A DNA stretch of 64,000 bases from Myroides odoratus (GTDB lineage: Bacteria > Bacteroidota > Bacteroidia > Flavobacteriales > Flavobacteriaceae). The translations under genes and the position numbers were made by a program. The stretch spans positions 5,001 through 69,000 of the forward strand of contig NZ_LROZ01000016.1 in assembly GCF_001549985.1 (NCBI RefSeq). The letters are read 5' to 3'. Below the pieces are notes generated by a model. That model was not told where the DNA came from, made no database searches, and was given only the letters and a program-made list of their open reading frames with translations. Positions 41,700 to 51,982 of the stretch are shown here, piece after piece (the first letter of the stretch is position 1; each line of letters begins with the position of its first letter).

Positions 41700-43021
41700 T
41701 CTAGAAAATCAAATCGAACGATACCGTCCTCATCAATTTTAGTCAATTTAATTGGGTGTAAAGTATTCACTAAAGCAGGATCCCAAGGTGTTTTTACTTT
41801 GACATAGTTTTCTGTAAAACCATGGATGTATCCTTCCTTGTTTTCACTTTCAAATAAGACCGTTTTTTCTAGACCCAGTTGAGATTCATAAAAAGCTCTG
41901 CGTTTCTTTACGGATAAACCACGTAACATTTTGCTTCTTTTGTTTCTCACCTCCATGGGTACTACTCCCTCCATTTCAATCGCTTCGGTATTGTCGCGTT
42001 CGGAATAGGTGAATACATGCAGATAGGAAATGTCTAAATTGCTCAAGAAATTGTAGGTATCCAAGAACTTTTCGTCTGTTTCACCAGGAAAACCAACAAT
42101 CACATCCACACCAATACAACAATCTGGCATTACCGTGCGAATCTTATCTACACGTTCAACGTATAGTTCGCGCATATAACGGCGTTTCATTTTTTTCAAA
42201 ATGTCATTGCTTCCCGATTGTAGCGGAATGTGAAAGTGTGGAACGAAAGTTCTACTTTTAGAAACAAACTCAATTGTTTCATTTTTCAACAAGTTAGGCT
42301 CGATAGAAGAGATGCGCAAACGCTCAATTCCCTCTACTTGATCCAAGGCTTGTACAAGCTCTAAAAAGGTATGTTCATGCTTTTTATTGCCAAATTCTCC
42401 TTTTCCGTAGTCTCCAATATTCACCCCTGTCAAGACAATTTCCTTGATGTCTTGAGCAGAAATCTCTGCCGCATTTTTCAATACATTTTCCATGGTATCA
42501 CTACGAGAAATTCCTCGAGCTAATGGAATTGTACAGTACGTACATTTATAATCACAACCATCCTGTACCTTCAAGAACGCTCTTGTTCGATCACCGATGG
42601 AGTAGGATCCTACGTAAAAATCGGCTTCAGAAATTTCACACGAATGCACTTGTCCCATTTCATTCTTAGAGAGGTCATTGATATAATCCGTTAATTTGAA
42701 TTTTTCAGTTGCTCCTAAAACTAAATCAACTCCATCTACATTGGCTAATTCAGCAGGTTTTAACTGCGCATAACAACCTACAGCGGCAATAAAAGCCTTG
42801 TCGTTTTTCTTTTGCGCCTTTTTTACTATTTGTTTGAATTGTTTATCTGCATTTTCGGTTACAGAACATGTATTAATTACATAAATGTCTGCCACATCCT
42901 CAAATTCAACACGATCAAAACCTTCATCTACGAAACTTCTTGCTATTGTTGAGGTTTCAGAAAAGTTTAGCTTACATCCTAGGGTGTAAAAAGCTACTTT
43001 TTTTCTATTTTCCATAATCAT
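41696..43021 (-). CDS. mtaB: tRNA t6A37 methylthiotransferase MtaB
   Basis: Radical-SAM enzyme converting t6A at position 37 of tRNA to ms2t6A. The 441-residue product has an N-terminal UPF0004 domain with Cys ligands (TLGCKLN, NTCSVT, AVGCYAQ), the radical-SAM motif CDYKCTYC in 'VQDGCDYKCTYCTIPLARG', and a C-terminal TRAM-like domain. The 'YTLGCKLNFSETS' start and 'RAFLKVQDGCDYKCTYC' are typical of MtaB rather than MiaB or RimO. Two nearby ATG codons (43021, 43015) are possible starts. Its TAA stop lies at the edge of the MITE-like element. Confidence 0.92.
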   Translation of the reverse strand: MIMENRKKVAFYTLGCKLNFSETSTIARSFVDEGFDRVEFEDVADIYVINTCSVTENADKQFKQIVKKAQKKNDKAFIAAVGCYAQLKPAELANVDGVDLVLGATEKFKLTDYINDLSKNEMGQVHSCEISEADFYVGSYSIGDRTRAFLKVQDGCDYKCTYCTIPLARGISRSDTMENVLKNAAEISAQDIKEIVLTGVNIGDYGKGEFGNKKHEHTFLELVQALDQVEGIERLRISSIEPNLLKNETIEFVSKSRTFVPHFHIPLQSGSNDILKKMKRRYMRELYVERVDKIRTVMPDCCIGVDVIVGFPGETDEKFLDTYNFLSNLDISYLHVFTYSERDNTEAIEMEGVVPMEVRNKRSKMLRGLSVKKRRAFYESQLGLEKTVLFESENKEGYIHGFTENYVKVKTPWDPALVNTLHPIKLTKIDEDGIVRFDFLD

Positions 43022-43104
43022 TCTTTACTATGAGTAGTAACTTTGAAGTATATTTACTCTTTGTTGTCACAAAGCTTGCAAATTTACGTACAAAATTCGG
43101 TTTG

Positions 43105-44706
43105 ATGAAATCAATAATTTATTATATATCAATTCTTTGTGTTGTCTTCACTGTTTATTCTTGTCAAAATAAAAGAGATGAAAATGAGAGAGGAGCAGTA
43201 TTTCGATACAATGAAAGTTCAAATATTCAAACACTTGATCCAGCTTTTGCACGAAGTATGGCAATCATTTGGCCGTGTAATCAATTGTTTAATGGATTGG
43301 TTCAGCTGGATGATCAGTTGCATGTTGTGGGAGATATTGCCCAATCATGGAAGGCTTCTCCAGATGGATTAACCTATGATTTTACGTTGCGCAAAGAGGT
43401 GTATTTTCATCCGCATCCTGCTTTTGGAAATGCACAAACGCGAGCAGTAACAGCTAGTGACTTCGTTTATAGTTTAGATCGATTAACCGATGCGAGAACA
43501 GCTTCTCCAGGTGCGTGGATTATGCAAAAAGTAAAGCATTACGAAGCATTGAATGACACGGTATTTCGATTGGAATTAAAAGAATCTTTTCCTGCAATCT
43601 TAGGTTTGTTGTCGATGCGTTATGCTTCAGTCGTACCTCGAGAAGTAGTTGAAGATCCACAACATGATTTTAGAATACATCCCATCGGAACTGGCCCTTT
43701 TTATTTTAAGTTTTGGGAAGAAAATGTCAAATTAGTTTTGCGTCGCAATCCCAACTATTTTGAAAAAGATGAACGAGGAGTTCAATTGCCTTATTTGGAA
43801 TCTGTTGCTATTACTTTTTTACCAGATAAACAAAGTGCCTTTTTGCAATTTATACAAGGAAAACTCGATTTTATTTCTGGTTTAGATCCTTCTTACAAAG
43901 ATGATTTAATTACGTTAGAAGGGAAGTTGCAAGAGAAGTATCAGCCCTTGGTACAAATGGAAACAGGGCCTTACCTCAACACAGAGTATTTGGGCTTCAA
44001 TATGGAAGATAAGCAGAGTGCTGTCAGTGATAAGCGAATTCGCCAAGCATTGAATAGGGGATTTGACCGCGAAAAAATGATCAAACACCTGAGAAGTGGT
44101 ATGGGAACCACTGCAGTAGGAGGGATTATTCCCCAAGGATTGAAAGGCAATATTCAGATAGAAACACTTTATGATGTTACAAAGGCTAAAGCACTTGTAC
44201 AAGCGTATAAAAAAGAAAACAACTTGACCAACGTGGTGATTCCATTGTCTACCAATGCGGGCTATTTAGATATTGCAGAATACTTGCAAAGAGAATGGCA
44301 AAAAATTGGGTTAACTGTTGAAATCGATGTCATGCCACCTGCAACCTTGAGACAAGGAATGGCTTCTGGAAAGATTGCCTTTTTTAGAGGGAGTTGGATT
44401 GCTGATTACCCTGATGCAGAAAATTACCTATCGTTGTTCTATAGTAAAAATAAAGCACCCAATGGTCCTAATTATACGTTTTTTGCCAATCAAACCTATG
44501 ATCGTTTGTATGAACAAGCTTTCTTGGTTACGGATGAGAAAGAGCGAGAACAATTGTATGAACAAATGGATCAGTTAATTGCGGAGGAAGTTCCTGCTCT
44601 TATCCTCTTTTATGACCAAGCGGTGCGATTTAGCCGAAAGGATATCCATCAACTGAGAATCAACCCCATGAATAATTTATTCCTAAAAAGAGTTTGGAAA
44701 GAATAA
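43105..44706 (+). CDS. Peptide/nickel-type ABC substrate-binding lipoprotein (family 5)
   Basis: A 533-residue extracytoplasmic solute-binding protein. Start at ATG 43105 gives a lipoprotein signal with lipobox VYSC (a longer in-frame start would add 25 residues ahead of it). Family-5 marks: 'IQTLDPAFARSMAIIWPCNQLFNGLVQLD', 'SWKASPDGLTYDFTLRKEVYFHP', 'IGTGPFYFKFWEENVKLVLRRNPNYF' and 'WIADYPDAENYLSLFY'. It normally delivers oligopeptides to a permease, but no permease or ATPase gene is adjacent. It precedes the LytTR two-component pair on the same strand, with a gap of about 115 nt. Confidence 0.9.
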   Translation: MKSIIYYISILCVVFTVYSCQNKRDENERGAVFRYNESSNIQTLDPAFARSMAIIWPCNQLFNGLVQLDDQLHVVGDIAQSWKASPDGLTYDFTLRKEVYFHPHPAFGNAQTRAVTASDFVYSLDRLTDARTASPGAWIMQKVKHYEALNDTVFRLELKESFPAILGLLSMRYASVVPREVVEDPQHDFRIHPIGTGPFYFKFWEENVKLVLRRNPNYFEKDERGVQLPYLESVAITFLPDKQSAFLQFIQGKLDFISGLDPSYKDDLITLEGKLQEKYQPLVQMETGPYLNTEYLGFNMEDKQSAVSDKRIRQALNRGFDREKMIKHLRSGMGTTAVGGIIPQGLKGNIQIETLYDVTKAKALVQAYKKENNLTNVVIPLSTNAGYLDIAEYLQREWQKIGLTVEIDVMPPATLRQGMASGKIAFFRGSWIADYPDAENYLSLFYSKNKAPNGPNYTFFANQTYDRLYEQAFLVTDEKEREQLYEQMDQLIAEEVPALILFYDQAVRFSRKDIHQLRINPMNNLFLKRVWKE

Positions 44707-44822
44707 AAGAAGATAATTTTTCTTCTAATGGAGATTTATTTTAGATATAATAGTATATTTGAAGTCGCAGAATATCAATGAGATGTTCTGATTATATGAC
44801 AACCTTACACACGAATACTATT

Positions 44823-45548
44823 ATGAATGAGTTAGTCGTTCTAATTGTGGATGACGAAATGAAAGTTGCGGAAGTATTAAAACACCGATTGCTGAATAGC
44901 ATTCAAATCCAACACAAAATGGTGTTTTATATGGCAAAATCAGTCGCAGAAGCAGTAAAAATGATTGAGCAATATGTGCCAGATTTGGTTTTTTTAGACA
45001 TTCAAATGCCTAAAGAAAACGGGTTGGCTTTGTTTGATTACTTTAAGGATCCTCTCCCATTTGAAGTAATTATCACCACCGCTTACAGTCAATATGCACT
45101 AGAAGTTTTAAATCAATATACTTGTTTGCATTATTTATTGAAACCAATAGCCGTTGAAAATTTGCAAACGGCCTACGATAAATTTGTTGAAAAAGAAAGC
45201 CAACAATCTTTTATCAAACTAATCAAAAACAATCAAAAACGCGAAGTTGTTGCAATAGAAGATATTCTATACTGCAAAGCAGATGATAATTATTGCGAAA
45301 TCTATTTACAAGATCAAAAGTATCTGATATCTAAAACGTTAGGAGCCGTTTCTTCTAAATTGAAACACCCGCAATTTCATCGGGTAGGTCGATCGTATGT
45401 AGTTAATTTCAAACGTGTTAAATACATAGAAATGGGTACAAATCGCATTGTTTTTAAAGATAAGGTGATTATTAATGATCAGGAAATCAACCATGATATT
45501 GTAGTTTCAGCAACTAAAATGAAAGAGTTTAGATTGCTTGAACTATGA
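44823..45548 (+). CDS. LytTR-family response regulator
   Basis: A 241-residue regulator starting MNELVVLIVDDE: receiver domain with acidic pocket (VDDE), phospho-acceptor Asp in DLVFLDIQMP, Thr in ITTAYS and Lys in LLKPIA. A LytTR DNA-binding domain follows ('YCKADDNYCEIYLQDQKYLISKTLG', 'FHRVGRSYVVNFKRVKYIE'). An in-frame ATG 45 nt upstream is less likely because the receiver strand would be preceded by a non-homologous tail. The stop overlaps the kinase start as ATGA, indicating translational coupling. Confidence 0.9.
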   Translation: MNELVVLIVDDEMKVAEVLKHRLLNSIQIQHKMVFYMAKSVAEAVKMIEQYVPDLVFLDIQMPKENGLALFDYFKDPLPFEVIITTAYSQYALEVLNQYTCLHYLLKPIAVENLQTAYDKFVEKESQQSFIKLIKNNQKREVVAIEDILYCKADDNYCEIYLQDQKYLISKTLGAVSSKLKHPQFHRVGRSYVVNFKRVKYIEMGTNRIVFKDKVIINDQEINHDIVVSATKMKEFRLLEL

Positions 45549-48508
45549 GAGGATGGATTGTGCTCTTGTTCTTCGGAATTACATTCCCCTTGCTTTATGC
45601 ACAAACAACGGTTACCAAGCGGTATACAACAGAAGATGGACTGATAGCCAATGACATTAGAGCACTTTTATTAGACTCTAGAGGTGTCCTTTGGATTGGT
45701 TCAAGAGCGGGATTGAGTGTGCGCCAACAAGGGCAAATTGCTATTGATGAGGAGTCGCTTCAGCACCGTTTTACTAATATTACAGCTATAGTTGAGGACA
45801 AGGATCAAGGAATCTGGATCGGAAGCTATGGACAGGGGATATTGTATAAAGGCCCAAAACAGACGCTTTTGTTTAAGGAGCAATCGGGATTATTTTCTAT
45901 GCGCATCAATACTTTATTTGTTGCTGCATCTAAATTGTATATTGGAACGTCAGAAGGTATCACTACGCTCGATATTCAAACGCTGACTATTGACAAACAA
46001 GAGCCCAAGAATACGCTTAAAACACCCAGTCCTGTTTCTAGTTTTTACCAGATTGGTGAGTCGGTTTTTGCGACTACAATTAATCATGGTGTTTTTCAAG
46101 TTGAAGGAAGAGCGCTCATTCCTATAGGGGAAGAAAAAGAAGTTGTTGCTTCTTTTTTTGATTCCAAACACCAAACCCTATTCTTGGGGTTAAAGTTTGA
46201 TTTGGAAATTCATTCCCTTCAATCCAATCAATCTATAGCGAAACAGGGAATTAAAGGAACTCGTTTTTTTCAACCCGTAGAGGATCAGGTCTATTGGGTA
46301 GGAGCGGATATTTTAAATGAAGGAGGAGGGATTTATGCTTGGGATGGGCAACAAATTAAAAAACTCAATCAAAAGTACGGGATACACAATGCAGAACTCT
46401 ATAGTTTAGCTTATGATGCCAAACGCAAATTTTTGTATGTTGGAAGTAAAAAACAGGGGCTATTTCAAGTGGATTTGGCTTCCCCTTTGCGCTTTGATCC
46501 CCGTTTTGGACCAGTAGAAGCCATTGCATTATCTGGTGATACGGCTTATGTCTTTGGTACAAATGGATTGTGCTTGGTGCGTAACAATCAAGTTACCCAT
46601 ACCCTTGAAAAAGCCGCTTTTAAAGCCTATCACTTAGCTCATCATAAAAAGTTTGTTGGGGTGACAACTCGTGCCCATCATTTTTTTGAAATAGAACATC
46701 AAATTCCCTCCGAACAAATTCAGTTCTACAAGGCAGTCCAAGGGCTAAATGCTATTTGGGTCAGTACCAATATTGGCTTATTTCAATTAAATTTTCAGGG
46801 AGAAATTGAAAGTTATGTAGGTATACATACCTATCAATTTGATTTTATTCAAAATCAATTGCTGGAAACAGACCCTTATGGAGGGGTGAGATTGTATCAA
46901 AATATCGCTGCTTTTCGCTATCAATTTCTCGATCGAGAGGATGGAAGTTATGTTCCTCGCGATATTGTAGGCATGCAGGCCATCGGAGATAAAATGTATT
47001 TGGCGGGTGCATTGGATGGTTTATATGTATATGAAGACAACCATTTTCGTTCTTTTTTAAGTGAGGGGCTGTTTTTAGAAAATCGACTGAAGCACCTTGA
47101 AAAAGGAGAAGGGAAAACGCTATATGTGGCCACAGATTTTGGGGATATCTATTGTTTGGATGTCAGTGGACAAGCCCCAAAAGTTATTCGAAAAATTCCA
47201 CAGAAAGCTATCCTGGGACATGGAATTACATTTTTGCATTATAGGAATCATCAATTGTTGATTGGAACAAATAAAGGTGTGACTGTTTTGGATGCAGCGG
47301 GCACTTTTTTGTTTAATACCGAGCAAGGATTGGACAATTACAACGTAAAAAGCAGTGTAGTTTTAGGAAAACAACTGATGCTAGGAACTGATGCTGGATT
47401 GTATACCCTAGATCTAGATTATTTTAAACCTCAAAAGGTTACTTATGATCTTGTGCTATCTTCAATTAAGATAAACGGGACAAAATTAGATTTGAAAAAA
47501 CTAGAAGAGCAGGGAAATCGAGAGCTAGAATTACCCTATGATCAAAATTCTATCTTTGTCAATTTTGTTCTATTAGGCGCAAAATACCCAGAAAAATTAA
47601 AGTTTCAATATCGCGTTAAACCCACGGAAGAATGGTTGGATTTAGAACAACGTACGCTGTCATTGAATTATTTAAATTCCGGAGAGTATCCAATTGAAAT
47701 TAGAATTTACGATTACGATAAGGGAGCAGAGCAAGTGAAAACACTGCTCCATGTAACAATCATGCCTCCTTTTTATTATAGTTGGTGGTTTTTTAGTTTG
47801 CTTGTATTGGTGGGTATCGGAATTGTTGTACTTATCATACAGCGCATAAAACGACGACAAGAAAGCAAAGATAAGCAGTTGCGCTATGAGAAAAAAGTAG
47901 CTGAACTAAAGCTGCTTTCGGTTCGAAGTCAATTGAATACCCATTTTATTTTTAATGTACTCAGTTCGTTTCAATATTTTATTATTGCACATAAGGAAGA
48001 AGAAGCGTTGTATTATTTAGAGCGATTTGCTTCTTTGATTAGAAAAACACTGAACCTATCGATGCTTGAACAAGTGAGTGTCAAAGAGGAACTCGATTAT
48101 GTTCAGGGCTATTTTGAATTAGAGAATATGCGATTAGATGAACGCGTTCAGTTAGAAATCAAAATAGATGCACTATTGAATATACATCAAATTATGATTC
48201 CGCCTTTGTTGCTTCAACCTTTTATTGAAAATAGTCTGGTACATGCCTTTCCCGAAAGTATTGAAAATCCAAAGATCATCGTGCATGTGTATCCACAAGA
48301 ACGCGATGTGATTCTGGAGGTCATTGACAATGGTATTGGAAAACAACAGGCTCCCGAACCCCTATCGAAACACGATTCAAAAGGATTATTTTTAGTTAAA
48401 GAACGAATGAAGATGATTCAAGCGTACTTAGAGGAACATATTAGCATACAATCTACGACAGCAGGAACACGGGTTCGTTTGGTATTAAAAGACACTTTAA
48501 GTAAATAA
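45545..48508 (+). CDS. Propeller-containing LytS-type sensor histidine kinase
   Basis: A 987-residue membrane kinase. Signal peptide at 1-20; a periplasmic beta-propeller of two-component regulator (Reg_prop) repeats such as 'TTEDGLIANDIRALLLDSRGVLWIGSRAGLSV' and 'IVEDKDQGIWIGSYGQGI' covers most of residues 20-640; a Y_Y_Y domain (about 650-740) leads into one membrane helix 'WWFFSLLVLVGIGIVVLII' (about 750-770). The cytoplasmic part is a His_kinase (LytS-like) domain with H in 'QLNTHFIFNVLSSFQYFI' and an HATPase domain ending 'VIDNGIGKQ'. It pairs with the LytTR regulator by a 4-bp overlap. The ligand is unknown; peptide sensing is possible given the upstream binding lipoprotein. Confidence 0.9.
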   Translation: MRGWIVLLFFGITFPLLYAQTTVTKRYTTEDGLIANDIRALLLDSRGVLWIGSRAGLSVRQQGQIAIDEESLQHRFTNITAIVEDKDQGIWIGSYGQGILYKGPKQTLLFKEQSGLFSMRINTLFVAASKLYIGTSEGITTLDIQTLTIDKQEPKNTLKTPSPVSSFYQIGESVFATTINHGVFQVEGRALIPIGEEKEVVASFFDSKHQTLFLGLKFDLEIHSLQSNQSIAKQGIKGTRFFQPVEDQVYWVGADILNEGGGIYAWDGQQIKKLNQKYGIHNAELYSLAYDAKRKFLYVGSKKQGLFQVDLASPLRFDPRFGPVEAIALSGDTAYVFGTNGLCLVRNNQVTHTLEKAAFKAYHLAHHKKFVGVTTRAHHFFEIEHQIPSEQIQFYKAVQGLNAIWVSTNIGLFQLNFQGEIESYVGIHTYQFDFIQNQLLETDPYGGVRLYQNIAAFRYQFLDREDGSYVPRDIVGMQAIGDKMYLAGALDGLYVYEDNHFRSFLSEGLFLENRLKHLEKGEGKTLYVATDFGDIYCLDVSGQAPKVIRKIPQKAILGHGITFLHYRNHQLLIGTNKGVTVLDAAGTFLFNTEQGLDNYNVKSSVVLGKQLMLGTDAGLYTLDLDYFKPQKVTYDLVLSSIKINGTKLDLKKLEEQGNRELELPYDQNSIFVNFVLLGAKYPEKLKFQYRVKPTEEWLDLEQRTLSLNYLNSGEYPIEIRIYDYDKGAEQVKTLLHVTIMPPFYYSWWFFSLLVLVGIGIVVLIIQRIKRRQESKDKQLRYEKKVAELKLLSVRSQLNTHFIFNVLSSFQYFIIAHKEEEALYYLERFASLIRKTLNLSMLEQVSVKEELDYVQGYFELENMRLDERVQLEIKIDALLNIHQIMIPPLLLQPFIENSLVHAFPESIENPKIIVHVYPQERDVILEVIDNGIGKQQAPEPLSKHDSKGLFLVKERMKMIQAYLEEHISIQSTTAGTRVRLVLKDTLSK

Positions 48509-48632
48509 ATCAAAGAAAATCACGTCAATTATTTGTTAATAAAACCAAGTAATGAAAGAAAGGATTGTATTATTGTGATAAAGCAGTTGAAATCCTAAAA
48601 AAAGAGTGTACTGCTGATTTAATTCTTGTTTT

Positions 48633-49772
48633 ATGAAAGGAAGATTGTTGTTTGTCGGAATTTTTATTGCGTATTTTTTAGCTAATATTTATTTGGGAAT
48701 CCGTGTATATCCCTTAGTGAATACTACCCCTTGGAGCATTCAAGTATTATATGGAGTAGCTGTTGCTTTTTTGGTGATATCGCCTATTTTATTTTTTGCG
48801 TTTAGAAAACGCGTTAGTGTACCCAAAGCAGCTATACTATATAAGGTAGGAACAGGATGGTTGATGTTAATCATCTATTCATTTTTGTTGGCTTTATTGT
48901 CGGATTTACTTCTATTTGGAATTGGCGATTTTATTGATAAATGGACGCAAGCGTGGATTCGATTGGATCAATTGCAAGCGTGGTTTATCGTATTGGGAAC
49001 TATTGGAATTGCTTGGATTGGTAATATTAATTATTATCGAAAGAAGGTTGTTCATCTCGATTTAGAAACAGAAAAACCATCGCATCAACCGCTAAAGCTA
49101 GTAGTTTTGAGCGACCTGCATTTAGGACATGCCATTAGCCGAAAGGAATTAAAACGTTGGGTTACCTTTATTAATGAACAAGAAGCAGATCTTGTTTTAT
49201 TTGCTGGAGATATTATTGATAATAGCTTACTGCCTTTGACGTATTATAAATTGGATGAACTTTTAAGTCAAATAAAAAGTAAACACGGCGTTTATGCGTG
49301 TTTAGGGAACCATGAATATTTAGCTAATGTTGAAATGAGCTTAGCTTTTTTAGCGAAAGCGAATATTACCGTTTTGAGAGATGAGGTTGTCAACCTCATC
49401 GGGGGACAACTTCAACTGATAGGAAGAGATGATAAAGCTAATCCACATCGCAAGCCTTTAGCTGAATTGGTTCAGCCTGATTCAACTAAAATACAACTTG
49501 TTTTAGATCATCAGCCTTATGCATTGGAGGCTGCTGAAGCACAGCAAGTAGATTTTCAATTTTCAGGACATACACATCGCGGACAAGTATGGCCCTTTTC
49601 TTGGGTTACGGATTATTTATTTGAACAATCACATGGGTATGTAAAGAAGGGAAATACCCAATATTACATTAGTTCTGGATTGGGGATTTGGGGCGGAAGA
49701 TACCGCATCGGAACACAATCAGAATACGTGGTTGTTACGTTAAAAACGAAAGATAAAAAAGAGAAAGTGTAA
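48633..49772 (+). CDS. Membrane-anchored metallophosphoesterase
   Basis: A 379-residue protein with four N-terminal membrane helices (about residues 4-130) and a C-terminal calcineurin-like phosphoesterase domain. Metal-ligand motifs are all present: D-x-H in LSDLHLGH, GD in FAGDIID, GNHE in LGNHEYL and GHTH in FSGHTHRG. The arrangement is that of the YkuE/YaeI type, often linked to phospholipid or UDP-sugar pyrophosphate cleavage; the exact substrate is unknown. Solitary, 64 nt upstream of an ABC-F gene. Confidence 0.88.
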   Translation: MKGRLLFVGIFIAYFLANIYLGIRVYPLVNTTPWSIQVLYGVAVAFLVISPILFFAFRKRVSVPKAAILYKVGTGWLMLIIYSFLLALLSDLLLFGIGDFIDKWTQAWIRLDQLQAWFIVLGTIGIAWIGNINYYRKKVVHLDLETEKPSHQPLKLVVLSDLHLGHAISRKELKRWVTFINEQEADLVLFAGDIIDNSLLPLTYYKLDELLSQIKSKHGVYACLGNHEYLANVEMSLAFLAKANITVLRDEVVNLIGGQLQLIGRDDKANPHRKPLAELVQPDSTKIQLVLDHQPYALEAAEAQQVDFQFSGHTHRGQVWPFSWVTDYLFEQSHGYVKKGNTQYYISSGLGIWGGRYRIGTQSEYVVVTLKTKDKKEKV

Positions 49773-49835
49773 GGGAAAAAACACAAACTTTTTTAATGGA
49801 GAATAAAAGGTTATTTTTGTCAAAATTTAGTTGAA

Positions 49836-51695
49836 GTGAATTATTTATCAGTAGAAAATATATCGAAATCTTTTGGGGCACATAACTTGTTTGAAAATGT
49901 GTCATTTGGTATTAATAAAGATCAAAAGATTGCTTTTGTCGCAAAAAATGGATCGGGAAAATCGACTATTTTAAAAATAATAACAGGATTGGATGATCCT
50001 GATAGCGGACAAGTAGTTATTCGCAAGGGAATTCGCATGGAATTTCTATCGCAAGAACCTAATTTACAAGATGAACTAACCATCGAAGAAAGTATTTTCG
50101 CTTCAGATAGCGATATTCTAAAAGTAATTGAAGCCTATGAAAAAGCATTGGAAAATCCAGAGGATGAAGATGCGTATCAAAAAGCTTTTGAGCAGATGGA
50201 GATTCACAATGCTTGGGATTTTGAAACCCAATACAAGCAGATTTTAACGAAACTAAAATTAGATGATTTAAAGTTGAAAGTGAAAACGCTTTCTGGTGGA
50301 CAGAAAAAGCGTTTGGCTTTGGCTATTATCTTAATCAATAAACCTGATTTGTTGATATTGGATGAGCCAACCAACCACTTAGATTTAGAAATGATTGAAT
50401 GGTTGGAGAACTATTTCGCTAAAGAAAATATCACCTTGTTTATGGTTACCCACGATCGCTTTTTCTTGGAACGTGTGTGTAATGAAATTATCGAATTAGA
50501 TAACGGATTAATTTACCAATACAAAGGAAACTATTCATACTACTTAGAAAAGAAAGAGGAGCGAATAGCCGCTGAAAATGCAAGTATTGATAAGGCTCAA
50601 AATCTTTTTGTCAAAGAATTATCTTGGATGAGAAGACAGCCAAAAGCGCGTACGACAAAATCAAAATCGCGTATTGATGACTTCTATGTAATCAAAGAAA
50701 AGGCGAGCAGTAGAAGAAAAGAGCACCAAGTGGAGCTGGAAATTAACATGGAGCGCATGGGAAGTAAGGTTGTAGAACTACACAAGTTGAATAAATCATT
50801 CAATGGAAAAGTAATTTTACACGATTTTAGCTATATGTTTAACCGAGGAGAACGCATTGGAATCATCGGAAAGAACGGGTCTGGAAAATCAACCTTTTTG
50901 AATATTCTAACGCAAACGATGAAACCTGATACAGGAAAAGTCGTGATTGGAGAAACAATTAAGATTGGCTACTATACGCAAGGAGGAATTTCAATTAAGC
51001 CTGAACAGAAAGTAATTGATGTAATTAAAGAGTTTGGTGAGTATATTCCATTAGCCAAAGGACGTTCTATCTCTGCAGGACAACTTTTAGAGCGTTTTCT
51101 GTTTGATCGCAAAAAACAGCATGATTTTGTTGAAAAATTGAGTGGTGGGGAGCTAAAACGCTTGTACTTGTGTACTGTTTTAATTCAAAACCCTAACTTT
51201 TTGATTCTCGATGAGCCAACAAATGATTTAGATATTGTAACATTGAACGTGTTAGAGAGTTTCTTATTGGATTATCCAGGTTGTTTGGTGGTGGTTTCGC
51301 ACGACCGTTATTTCATGGACAAGATTGTCGATCACTTATTTGTCTTTAGAGGAGAAGGAGAAATTGAAGATTTTCCAGGAAACTATTCTGATTTTAGAAC
51401 GTATGAAGATAGTATTGAGCCTGTAAAAGAGGAAGCGCCAAAAGAAAAAGTAAACTGGAAGGAAAATCAAGTACAAAATGGTTTGACGTTTCAAGAACAA
51501 AAAGAGCTTCAAAAAATAGAGCGCGAAATGACAAAACTCGAAGAGCAAAAACAAGAGATTGAAAAAGAATTTGCGGACGGAAAAGTACAAGAAAATCAAA
51601 TTGACGAAAAAGCAAATGCGCTGAAAAAAATAATAAAAGAACTCGAAGAAAAAGAAGAAAGATGGTTTGAATTATCAGCCAAAAAAGGGGAGTAA
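49836..51695 (+). CDS. ABC-F ATPase (Uup-like)
   Basis: A 619-residue protein with two ABC domains and no membrane part. Walker A GSGKST (about 39-44 and again near 350), signatures LSGGQKKR and LSGGELKR, Walker B LLILDEPTNHLDLE and FLILDEPTNDLD. A positively charged interdomain linker (RRQPKARTTKSKSR) and a C-terminal coiled coil rich in Glu/Lys are typical of Uup-type ABC-F proteins, which act on ribosomes or branched DNA. The start codon is GTG 49836. A TATTTTTG box lies at 49812-49819. Confidence 0.92.
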   Translation: MNYLSVENISKSFGAHNLFENVSFGINKDQKIAFVAKNGSGKSTILKIITGLDDPDSGQVVIRKGIRMEFLSQEPNLQDELTIEESIFASDSDILKVIEAYEKALENPEDEDAYQKAFEQMEIHNAWDFETQYKQILTKLKLDDLKLKVKTLSGGQKKRLALAIILINKPDLLILDEPTNHLDLEMIEWLENYFAKENITLFMVTHDRFFLERVCNEIIELDNGLIYQYKGNYSYYLEKKEERIAAENASIDKAQNLFVKELSWMRRQPKARTTKSKSRIDDFYVIKEKASSRRKEHQVELEINMERMGSKVVELHKLNKSFNGKVILHDFSYMFNRGERIGIIGKNGSGKSTFLNILTQTMKPDTGKVVIGETIKIGYYTQGGISIKPEQKVIDVIKEFGEYIPLAKGRSISAGQLLERFLFDRKKQHDFVEKLSGGELKRLYLCTVLIQNPNFLILDEPTNDLDIVTLNVLESFLLDYPGCLVVVSHDRYFMDKIVDHLFVFRGEGEIEDFPGNYSDFRTYEDSIEPVKEEAPKEKVNWKENQVQNGLTFQEQKELQKIEREMTKLEEQKQEIEKEFADGKVQENQIDEKANALKKIIKELEEKEERWFELSAKKGE

Positions 51696-51716
51696 TTTCG
51701 AGGGCAAAAAAAGCAG

Positions 51717-51756
51717 AAAAGAGGGCGAAAAAACAGTTTTGCTCTCTTTTTTTTTA
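51717..51756 (+). terminator. Terminator of the Uup-like gene
   Basis: A 10-bp stem with one G-T pair (51717-51726 with 51741-51750), extendable inside the loop, then a run of T. The next 200 bp to the transglycosylase-like gene hold only a TAACTTTG (-7-like) box at 51929. Confidence 0.75.
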
Positions 51757-51982
51757 TTTTTAAATCGGAATAAAGCTATAAAATATAGTGAAAATTTAAG
51801 ATTTTTACAAGAGTTAAAATGTTAAAGTTTTTTGATGTATCTCTTTGCTAATCAGGGTTTGTGTGTAAAGGATAGGTTAAGGGAATGTAATTTAACGATT
51901 AAAGAATAGGCATATTTAAAAAAGAAGGTAACTTTGCGAAGTGAAATTTCAAGTGGTGACAGGGCTTGAGAAATTAATTTTA

